In this document: piece after piece, positions 5,487 to 11,175 of the stretch | How positions within the stretch are numbered: the stretch's first letter is position 1 | Layout of the letters: each line of letters opens with the position of its first letter | Source: RGIG7378 sp964500525 | GTDB lineage: Bacteria > Bacillota > Clostridia > RGIG7378 | Direction of reading: 5' to 3' | Length of the DNA stretch: 11,175 nucleotides | NCBI GenBank assembly: GCA_964500525.1 | Contig: CAZCOE010000009.1 | Location: 1-11,175, forward strand | Position numbers and translations under genes: made by a program | The notes under the pieces: generated by a model | The model's input: only the letters and a program-made list of their open reading frames with translations | Database searches by the model: none | Told to the model about the DNA's origin: nothing

Positions 5487-6298
5487 CAACGGCACAAAAA
5501 GTAATTAAGTATCTGGCGATCGCATTTGCCGTGTTCCTCATAGTAGGGATTATCGGATCCATTGTGAGCCTGGTAGGCTGGATTGGCGGATTTATTGACG
5601 GGGACGCTGTGCTCGAGGAGACTAAAACCTATGAGGTATCATCGGATGTACAGAACTTAAAAGTAGACATAAATGCGGCTGAATTCACAATTGAGCAGGG
5701 CGAAGCCTTCTCTGTTGAGAGCAACCTGAAACACCTTACGGTTGAGGTTAAAAACGGCGTATTGAAAATCAGGGAGACTAAGACCTTCGGCAAAACCTAC
5801 AATGGCGCTGTGTTGACCCTCTATGTCCCTGCAGACACGGTGTTTGAGGAGGCGGATATAGTAACCGGCGCAGGCAAGGTGACTGTAGACAGCCTGACCG
5901 CATCGGAAATGAATCTGGATTTGGGAGCCGGGGAGGTCAGAATCGACAATCTGGTTGCCACATCGGAAGTTGATATTGACGGGGGCGCAGGGAGAATCAC
6001 CATATCGGGAGGCGCACTCCACAATCTGGATCTGGACATGGGTGTTGGCCAGCTGAATCTCACCTCTGCACTTACAGGGGAGAACAACCTGGATCTGGGG
6101 GTCGGACAGTCCAACATAACTGTAATTGGCAGCAAGGATAATTATGACCTTGAAGTAAAGAAGGGACTTGGCGGCCTGACTGTAGATGGAACCAATGTCT
6201 CCAGCGTCAAGGTACAGGGCAGCGGCAGCGACAGCATTAAAATCGCCGGCGGTGTAGGCGCCATCAACCTGGAATTCAGAAATCCGGAGGCAAAATGA
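5483..6298 (+). CDS. DUF4097 beta-strand-repeat protein with one N-terminal membrane anchor
   Basis: A 271-residue protein with one hydrophobic segment (about 9-36), most likely an uncleaved anchor that places the rest outside the membrane. Residues 45-270 form short regular beta repeats with a Gly-Ala-Gly or Gly-Val-Gly turn (VTGAGKVTVDS, LDLGAGEVRIDN, DGGAGRITIS, LDMGVGQLNL, LDLGVGQSNI), as expected of the DUF4097/putative adhesin family with a solenoid fold. Members often sit beside LiaF-like, PspC-like or ABC transporter genes and are thought to take part in envelope stress; the biochemical role is unknown. Both ends are coupled by 4-base overlaps: ATGA with the LiaF-like gene and ATGA with the ABC ATPase gene (6295-6298). 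It may extend the LiaF C-terminal beta domain into an extracellular sensor or scaffold, but that is speculation. Confidence 0.8.
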   Translation: MTTAQKVIKYLAIAFAVFLIVGIIGSIVSLVGWIGGFIDGDAVLEETKTYEVSSDVQNLKVDINAAEFTIEQGEAFSVESNLKHLTVEVKNGVLKIRETKTFGKTYNGAVLTLYVPADTVFEEADIVTGAGKVTVDSLTASEMNLDLGAGEVRIDNLVATSEVDIDGGAGRITISGGALHNLDLDMGVGQLNLTSALTGENNLDLGVGQSNITVIGSKDNYDLEVKKGLGGLTVDGTNVSSVKVQGSGSDSIKIAGGVGAINLEFRNPEAK

Positions 6299-7194
6299 TT
6301 CTAGAACTGAAGAATATAGAGAAATCCTTTGGCGAGAAAAAGGTTCTCACCGGAGTATCATTCAAGGCCGAGGGCGGCAAGGCCTTTGGCCTGCTGGGCA
6401 GGAACGGTGCCGGCAAGACCACATCCATTAGAATTCTGATGGATGTGTTTCCTGCGAATAAGGGGGAAGTGCTGATTGACGGCCGGCCCATCGATTACGA
6501 CAAAATCCGGTTGGGCTATCTCCCCGAGGAAAGAGGCCTGTATCCCAAAAAGATCATTATCGACCAGCTCACATATTTTGCGGAGCTGAAGGGCATGGCC
6601 CCCAAGGTGGCCCAGCAGGCAGTTGACTATTGGCTGGAGCGGTTGGGCATGACCGAATACAGAAACAAGCGGCTGGATACTCTGTCCAAGGGCAATCAGC
6701 AGAAGATCCAGCTGATTACGGCTCTGGCCCACGATCCGGATATCGTCATTCTGGACGAGCCCTTTTCCGGACTGGATCCGGTTAACGCCATGCTCCTGAA
6801 GGACGTGGTTAAAGAACAGATTGCCAAGGGCAAAATCGTCCTGTTCTCCAGCCACCAGATGAGCTATATAGAGGAATTCTGCGACAGCATAGCCATTCTC
6901 AATAATGGTGTTGTCGCACTGCATGGGGATTTGCATGACATCAAGCGGGACTATCCCCGGGATCGATTGGTTGTGCACACAGAGACGCCCAATGCCATCA
7001 TGTCCGACTTCGGCTCTGCCTGCTCTGTTATGGATAACGGCGACCTGATGATTCGCCTTGCTGACCCCTCCGAGAAGAAATCCGCTATGACCCGCCTTGT
7101 GGAGAACTACGACATTGACGAGGTAAAGGTGTTCGAGCCCTCCCTCAACGACATTTTCGTAGAATATGCGGGGGATGGAGAAAAGGAGGATTAG
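6295..7194 (+). CDS. ABC transporter ATP-binding protein, NatA type
   Basis: A 299-residue ATPase with a full motif set: Walker A GRNGAGKT (35-42), signature LSKGNQQ (130-136), Walker B VILDEP (151-156) followed by FSGLDP, and the switch histidine in SSHQM (187). The Q-loop region reads LGYLPEERGLYPK (73-85), with Glu in place of Gln, which is characteristic of the NatA-like subfamily. The C-terminal 90 residues correspond to the accessory DUF4162-type domain (ending PSLNDIFVEY). It should power export through the permease encoded next (3-base gap). The B. subtilis NatAB prototype exports Na+, but many relatives move peptides or antibiotics, so substrate is not assigned. Its ATG overlaps the stop of the DUF4097 gene. 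Confidence 0.92.
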   Translation: MILELKNIEKSFGEKKVLTGVSFKAEGGKAFGLLGRNGAGKTTSIRILMDVFPANKGEVLIDGRPIDYDKIRLGYLPEERGLYPKKIIIDQLTYFAELKGMAPKVAQQAVDYWLERLGMTEYRNKRLDTLSKGNQQKIQLITALAHDPDIVILDEPFSGLDPVNAMLLKDVVKEQIAKGKIVLFSSHQMSYIEEFCDSIAILNNGVVALHGDLHDIKRDYPRDRLVVHTETPNAIMSDFGSACSVMDNGDLMIRLADPSEKKSAMTRLVENYDIDEVKVFEPSLNDIFVEYAGDGEKED

Positions 7195-7197
7195 TCA

Positions 7198-8451
7198 ATG
7201 AAGCAGTTTGGCAGAATATTGAAATTCGAACTCAAATACTATTTCAAGAACAAGGTCTTTATCGGTGTAACCGCATTTCTGATAGTGCTGATTGCTGCAG
7301 TGATGTGCTTCCCTCGTGTTGCTGCAATGTTCGAAAGCGATACCCCCGGGGACAGCGAAAACACTCCCGCAGAAAACCTGTCTGTTATGCTGGTGAAGGC
7401 GGACGATCCCGCACAGGCCGATATGGTGCTGGAGACTTTTGCTGCCTCCTTTACCGACTATAATGTGCAGATTACTGAGGACGACGTCAGCGCCATCAAG
7501 GACAAGGTCACCTCAGGAGACGTGGAATGCGCCTTTGTTATGACCGGTCCCACCACCTTCACATACTATGTGAATAACCTGTCCATGTACGATATGAACC
7601 CGGACATTGCCACCGGGGTGCTGCAGAAGATTTACCAGATGAATGCCATGATTAACGGCGGCATGTCTCCGGAGGATGCGGCAGGCGTCATGGGCATCAC
7701 CATCGACGGCCAGGTGGAGAGCCTTGGCAAGGATCAGATGCAGAATTTCTTCTATACCTACATTATGATTTTTGCACTGTACATGGTTATACTGCTCTAT
7801 GGTCAGATGGTAGCCACCAATGTGGCAACCGAGAAGAGCTCCCGTGCCATGGAGGTCCTTATTACCAGCGTAAAGCCCACATCACTGATGTTCGGCAAGG
7901 TTATCGCATCCTGCCTGGCCGGATTCATTCAGCTGGTGACCGTATTTGGCTCGGCATTGCTGTTCTATAACCTGAACAGGTCCTATTGGGGCGAGAATAT
8001 GATTATCGACTCCATTTTCAACATACCGCCGGAACTTCTGGTGTATCTGTTGGTGTTCTTTATTCTGGGATTCCTCATTTACGCCTTTATGTACGGAGCG
8101 GTGGGCTCAACAGCCTCAAAGCTGGAAGACATCAACACATCGGTTATGCCTATTACAATGCTTTTTGTAATTGCCTTCGTGGTGGTTATGTTCTCCATGA
8201 GCTCGGGAAATGTGGACAACACCCTTATGAAGGTCTGTTCCTACATTCCCTTTACTTCGCCTATGTCCATGTTTACCAGAATTGCCATGAGTACAGTGCC
8301 CTGGTATGAGATAGCCATTTCCGTTGCTATTCTCATTGGATCCACTGTGGGTGTGGGAGTCTTGGCTGCTAAGATCTACCGGGTCGGCGTTCTGATGTAT
8401 GGAACAACACCCAAGATCAGCAGTATAATTAAGGCGGTTTGGAAGGCCTGA
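7198..8451 (+). CDS. ABC transporter permease, NatB/ABC-2 type
   Basis: A 417-residue permease with six predicted membrane segments (about 20-39, 184-206, 235-258, 280-303, 316-335 and 369-392). A large external domain between the first and second (40-183) is typical of ABC2_membrane_3/NatB proteins. The cytosolic motif EKSSRAMEVLITSVKPTSLM (212-231), which couples to the ATPase, and the YIPFTSPMSMFTR segment (349-361) are conserved family marks. AGGAGG (7184-7189) lies 8 bases before the ATG. It pairs with the ATPase just upstream as an exporter. In this operon the substrate is plausibly an antimicrobial peptide or another membrane-active compound, judged only from the neighbouring LiaF-like and YdbST-like genes. 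Confidence 0.9.
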   Translation: MKQFGRILKFELKYYFKNKVFIGVTAFLIVLIAAVMCFPRVAAMFESDTPGDSENTPAENLSVMLVKADDPAQADMVLETFAASFTDYNVQITEDDVSAIKDKVTSGDVECAFVMTGPTTFTYYVNNLSMYDMNPDIATGVLQKIYQMNAMINGGMSPEDAAGVMGITIDGQVESLGKDQMQNFFYTYIMIFALYMVILLYGQMVATNVATEKSSRAMEVLITSVKPTSLMFGKVIASCLAGFIQLVTVFGSALLFYNLNRSYWGENMIIDSIFNIPPELLVYLLVFFILGFLIYAFMYGAVGSTASKLEDINTSVMPITMLFVIAFVVVMFSMSSGNVDNTLMKVCSYIPFTSPMSMFTRIAMSTVPWYEIAISVAILIGSTVGVGVLAAKIYRVGVLMYGTTPKISSIIKAVWKA

Positions 8452-8489
8452 GAGGAGACTATATCAGGCGGTTTTAGGAGGAATTCTAT

Positions 8490-8984
8490 ATGGAACTTAA
8501 GAAATTGGACAAATCCGTACTCACGCTGTGGTATATTCGTGCAGCGTTGATTTCCCTGGCACTGGCAGCCCTGATAGCAGGTTCAATTGCTATTCCGCAG
8601 GCATCAGGCGCATCCGACAATGCAGCCCTTGCAATTTCCCTGGTAATAGGCATTCCAGCTGCATTGCTGCTCTGTGTCACTTTGATTATGCCTGCTCTCC
8701 GGTACAAAATGTATGCATGGGGCTATGACGACAGGCGGATTGTGGTAAAACAGGGAGTAATCTTCAGAAAGAGGGTTGTAATTCCGGTTTGTCAGATTCA
8801 GGACCTGCACAGAACCCAGGGCCCGCTTATGATGATGTTTAAGCTTAGCGGAGTCATTATTTCCACTGCAGGCTCCAACTTTGAGCTTACTACCCTCACA
8901 ACAGATGAGGCTGATCTCATGATTGACGACCTTGAGCGGAATCTGGAAGCCAGAATTGAGGAATTGAAAAATGAAGAGATTTGA
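8490..8984 (+). CDS. YdbS-like bacterial PH (bPH2) domain membrane protein
   Basis: A 164-residue protein with two N-terminal membrane segments (about 13-36 and 45-68) and one bPH2 domain (72-150) containing GYDDRRIVVKQGVIFRKRVV and the IPVCQIQDLHRTQGPL strand typical of YdbS. In B. subtilis ydbS and ydbT form a SigW-controlled pair that adds resistance to an antimicrobial made by other bacilli. The pair here has the same order and overlap, so a role in envelope protection is likely but not shown. The start has AGGAGG (8477-8482) 7 bases upstream and follows the permease after 38 bases. It overlaps the YdbT-like gene by 14 bases. The C-terminus is charged, possibly a helix reaching the partner. 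Confidence 0.85.
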   Translation: MELKKLDKSVLTLWYIRAALISLALAALIAGSIAIPQASGASDNAALAISLVIGIPAALLLCVTLIMPALRYKMYAWGYDDRRIVVKQGVIFRKRVVIPVCQIQDLHRTQGPLMMMFKLSGVIISTAGSNFELTTLTTDEADLMIDDLERNLEARIEELKNEEI

Positions 8985-10494
8985 CAAAGGATATATCTTT
9001 TCCAGCTTGTTGTCAGACTTCTTCGTCAGCACCATGCTGATTTTCATCATATTCAAAGATTTCCTTCTGGATGAGGATACCAAAACAGAGGATATTCTGG
9101 CCACGCTGCCCTATATTGCAATTGGGTTCGTTGTGATCTATATCTGCTTTACCATATATAGGATTCTGTATTACAGGACCTCCGGATATCAATTGACGGA
9201 AACGGAGATTAAGTGCAACAGAGGCGTGCTGTTCAGAAAGCGCTCAGTGCTGGACTATAAGAAGGTACATGCCATCAACAAAAGGCAGAGTCTGTTTCAT
9301 AGAATCTTCGGCATCGCAGTTCTGACCATTGACAGCGGATCCACCAACACAGCTCATCAGGCGGAAATCATGATTATCGAAAAGGATAAGACCGTGGATT
9401 CACTGCTGAATGAGTTGAATGCTTTGAAGGAAAACGGCACCAGGGAAGGTGTGGCAGCATCCAAGGAGGAGGTACTGCTTTCAGAAAATGACAGCCTGTA
9501 TCGCTTCACATCTGCCAGGAAGATGCTGTATACCTTGATCAACATTGTCTCCACCGCAGTTGCCACAGCATTGTTTGGAGTGGTAACCATTACGGTTCTG
9601 GGAATTTGCAAGCTGATGGTGCAGCAGGATTTCCTGGGGACCTGGGGGCAGTATTTCCTGCATGCCTTCTTTATCACATTTTTGGCCATGTTGGTATTGT
9701 CTTTTTTCACATTCCTGGCAGGCGTGGTTTATTCCTTTGTGGGATACTACGATTTCACAGTTTCCAAGCGAGGGAACGACATACAGATATCCTATGGACT
9801 GTTTGAGAAGCATACCAACACCTTCAGTTACAACAGAATAAAGGCAGTGAAGATTTCCCAGAGCCTGGTCCAACGAATCCTGGGCTTTGCAGCCATCAGG
9901 CTGGAGGTAATAGGATATACTGAGGACGGTGGGAACGATAATAATGCGGGAATCGGCGTGCTGGTTCCGTTTTGCAAATACGATGAAGTGGGTGAGATAC
10001 TGGGTAAAATCCTGCCGGACTACATACCGGAGGAGAAGCAGACCAAGGCTGTCTCGTACTTCCCATTTGTGTCCTGGTTTATATTAATCCTCGCCATAGT
10101 AACAGGAGTAGTCCTGGTTCAGTCCCTGGGATCTATGATGATATTCCACGCACCTTCCTATGCAATTGCTGCGGTGGCCCTATCTGTGGCAGGAGCGGCG
10201 CTGATTGTGCTTATGATTAAACTGGTCAGTGCCATTTTCAGCTATCATAACAATGGCCTGGCCCTGGGCAATGGCAAAATTACGGCCTACTGTGGCGGGT
10301 TCACCAGAAATATCACAGTATTTATGGTTCGGAACCTTGTGGCGGTAGAGGATGTAACAACGCCATTGCGGAAAAAGGCGGGTATTACAAGCCTGTCCAT
10401 ACATCTGAAGACCAATGCCCTGACCAACGTAATAAAGGTCCATATCCAAAATAATGAGCTCCCAGAGGAATTGGAGAAGCAGCTGATAGTGTAA
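8971..10494 (+). CDS. YdbT-like protein with three bPH2 domains
   Basis: A 507-residue membrane protein, the normal size for YdbT. It carries three bPH2 modules at about 70-150 (YQLTETEIKCNRGVLFRKRS), 258-345 (FTVSKRGNDIQISYGLFEKH) and 425-505 (LALGNGKITAYCGGFTRNIT). They are separated by paired membrane segments near 14-30/46-66, 185-215/229-258 and 364-385/396-420. Each bPH2 repeats the scheme of a turn, an RG/YG-L/F strand and a following basic or polar strand that contacts the membrane. The ATG at 8971 lies inside the end of the ydbS-like gene, so the two are translated together and likely form a complex. It closes the operon and is followed at once by a strong terminator. The bPH2 modules may bind lipid or protein; no ligand is established here. 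Confidence 0.88.
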   Translation: MKRFDKGYIFSSLLSDFFVSTMLIFIIFKDFLLDEDTKTEDILATLPYIAIGFVVIYICFTIYRILYYRTSGYQLTETEIKCNRGVLFRKRSVLDYKKVHAINKRQSLFHRIFGIAVLTIDSGSTNTAHQAEIMIIEKDKTVDSLLNELNALKENGTREGVAASKEEVLLSENDSLYRFTSARKMLYTLINIVSTAVATALFGVVTITVLGICKLMVQQDFLGTWGQYFLHAFFITFLAMLVLSFFTFLAGVVYSFVGYYDFTVSKRGNDIQISYGLFEKHTNTFSYNRIKAVKISQSLVQRILGFAAIRLEVIGYTEDGGNDNNAGIGVLVPFCKYDEVGEILGKILPDYIPEEKQTKAVSYFPFVSWFILILAIVTGVVLVQSLGSMMIFHAPSYAIAAVALSVAGAALIVLMIKLVSAIFSYHNNGLALGNGKITAYCGGFTRNITVFMVRNLVAVEDVTTPLRKKAGITSLSIHLKTNALTNVIKVHIQNNELPEELEKQLIV

Positions 10495-10499
10495 TTGTG

Positions 10500-10540
10500 A
10501 AAGCGGCGAGGAGAAATCCTCGCCGCTTTAATCTGTTTTT
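10500..10540 (+). terminator. Rho-independent terminator with GAAA tetraloop, end of the six-gene operon
   Basis: A perfect 13-bp stem (10500-10512 with 10517-10529, core GCGGCGAGGA) is closed by a GAAA loop (10513-10516). The T tract is split: TTT at 10527-10529 and TTTTT at 10536-10540. It starts 5 bases after the YdbT-like stop. The A-rich left side suggests it can also work for the convergent nrdG. Confidence 0.85.
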
Positions 10541-10710
10541 CTGAATACATACTGATCTAGCTCCTTTCGGAGCCCTTAGGGAGTCCAAGAAAACGTCCGC
10601 ACTCCCGACCGAAGAGTGAAAACGATATAACCGCCCATGGGAGCATAGCTACCGCTTCGGGTTCTTAGGGCACCGCTTCGCCATTCGACCTCTGGAACAT
10701 AGGGGCCACA
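10541..10710. other. Gene-free spacer with small hairpins and short direct repeats
   Basis: No credible gene. GCTCC-TTTC-GGAGC (10560-10573) and GGGAGT/ACTCCC (10579-10584 with 10601-10606) are hairpin-capable. ACCGCTTCG occurs at 10651-10659 and 10672-10680. CATGGGAGCAT at 10636-10646 recurs at 10847-10857. The ORFs that cross this region lack ribosome binding sites and are not supported. Confidence 0.45.
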
Positions 10711-10899
10711 ACTTTTCACTCATCACTTTTAACTTTTCACTGGGAGGCTTTGCCTCGCCCGTGCCCCGTTTAGTTATTCGAGCAATGGAACGTGGGGACC
10801 AGAACTATTCACCATTCACTAATCACTATTCACTGGGTACCAAGGGCATGGGAGCATGGCGTCCTCAACTCTTCACTCATCACTCTTCACTATTCACTG
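10711..10899. repeat. Three 32-bp units of a degenerate TTCACT heptad repeat
   Basis: Units at 10711-10742, 10804-10835 and 10868-10899 are each 32 bases and align without gaps, all ending in ATTCACTG or TTTCACTG. Inside each, seven-base steps of the form NTTCACT and CATCACT recur. The 30 bases before units 1 and 2 are also similar (ATTCGA, TGGAAC, GGGG, CAAC/GAAC), so the larger block may be a duplication. A GAGGC-TTT-GCCTC hairpin sits at 10744-10756. Similar intergenic heptad repeats occur in other Firmicutes as far as I recall. Unit 3 runs into the stop codon of nrdG. Confidence 0.6.
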
Positions 10900-11175
10900 A
10901 ATAAAACGGGTTGCAGAGTTCACTTCGCCTTCCAACAGCACAATGCTATCTGACGCCAGTGATTTCCCAATATGGATAATCCGCTGATTCTCCGAGCCTC
11001 GGAAACGGAGGCGAATGTTCTTCTGAGCCAAAACGAAGGGCCCGTCCACCAAAACATCCAACTGTCGCAGCATCTCGATTGTGTCGGCTGTGCTGGTCCG
11101 GTGGGTGCCGGATGTCAATTGCTCCCAGGTGTAGCCGGTGTAGGCCCATATGTCCTTTGTGGGATAGGTCTGCCT
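10894..11175 (-). CDS. nrdG: Anaerobic ribonucleoside-triphosphate reductase activating protein, C-terminal 93 residues
   Basis: The minus frame is open from the window edge to a TGA at 10896-10894. It reads TYPTKDIWAYTGYTWEQL, a helical stretch with TADTIEMLRQLDVLVDGPFV, and LRFRGSENQRIIHIGKSL. The YTGYTWE and DVLVDGPF..LRFRGS.NQRII blocks are diagnostic of NrdG. NrdG is a radical SAM enzyme that uses a 4Fe-4S cluster and S-adenosylmethionine to place a glycyl radical on the class III reductase NrdD, allowing dNTP synthesis without oxygen. The cluster-binding CxxxCxxC lies in the missing N-terminal half, and NrdD is expected beyond the edge. The last residues (TRFIQ) and the stop fall inside the heptad repeat unit, suggesting the C-terminus was set by the repeat. 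The gene converges on the YdbT operon. Confidence 0.88.
   Translation of the reverse strand, partial: RQTYPTKDIWAYTGYTWEQLTSGTHRTSTADTIEMLRQLDVLVDGPFVLAQKNIRLRFRGSENQRIIHIGKSLASDSIVLLEGEVNSATRFIQ

Noticed and set aside
6358..6978. 206-aa minus-strand ORF inside the ABC ATPase gene.
   Set aside because: The plus-strand frame carries all ABC motifs; the long antisense frame follows from codon bias.
8604..9104. 166-aa minus-strand ORF across the ydbS/ydbT overlap.
   Set aside because: Antisense to two conserved genes, with no ribosome binding site.
10287..10588. Minus-strand ORFs entering the 10.5 kb spacer.
   Set aside because: They run through the strong terminator and opposite the third bPH2 domain, and lack start signals.
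10711..10899. TTCACT repeats as a CRISPR array.
   Set aside because: The units share similar flanks, spacing is irregular (93 and 64 bases), the internal period is seven bases, and no cas gene is present.

Overview
The window looks like a low-to-mid GC Gram-positive anaerobe of the Clostridia (Oscillospiraceae/Lachnospiraceae type). The basis is a LiaF-like protein, a YdbS/YdbT pair, an anaerobic ribonucleotide reductase activase (NrdG), strong AGGAGG ribosome binding sites and 4-base ATGA gene overlaps. The genus cannot be fixed from the sequence alone.

Layout: (1) 1-1110: the 3' end of an ADP-ribosylglycohydrolase, then a cytosolic von Willebrand factor A (VWA) protein ending in a UUCG-loop terminator. 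(2) 1111-3133: an accessory island between two identical 37-bp direct repeats that contain that terminator. Its minus-strand operon holds a DUF4417 protein, a broken gene not obvious from simple ORF calling, and a 155-aa acidic protein resembling an immunity protein. The broken gene keeps a Gly/Ser-rich MGSG head and, in another frame, an SGHYKPNS tail; I read it as a decayed toxin-like gene. Upstream lie a 71-base imperfect palindrome and, on the plus strand, the 3' remnant of what may be a second immunity-type gene. (3) 3128-4550: a minus-strand AAA ATPase/DUF4143 protein. Its promoter is built on three TTGAAAAGT boxes spaced exactly 33 bases apart. (4) 4678-10540: a six-gene plus-strand operon, probably for envelope stress or peptide-antibiotic defence: LiaF-like, DUF4097, NatA-type ABC ATPase, NatB-type ABC permease, YdbS-like and YdbT-like. 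It has an extended -10 promoter and a GAAA-loop terminator. (5) 10541-10893: a repeat-rich spacer with three 32-bp heptad-repeat units, the last overlapping the stop of a truncated, convergent nrdG.

How the genes work together: the six-gene operon is coupled by overlaps or short gaps and every product is predicted at the membrane or part of an exporter. This suggests one module that monitors or protects the envelope, but no sensor kinase or regulator is in the window. The island has a layout expected of toxin/immunity loci: a shared leading gene, a tagged effector and a downstream antidote, with the effector now disabled by an internal deletion or frameshift. The most interesting signals are the broken MGSG-tagged gene and its DUF4417 partner, the flanking direct repeats, and the phased operator-like boxes upstream of the DUF4143 gene.
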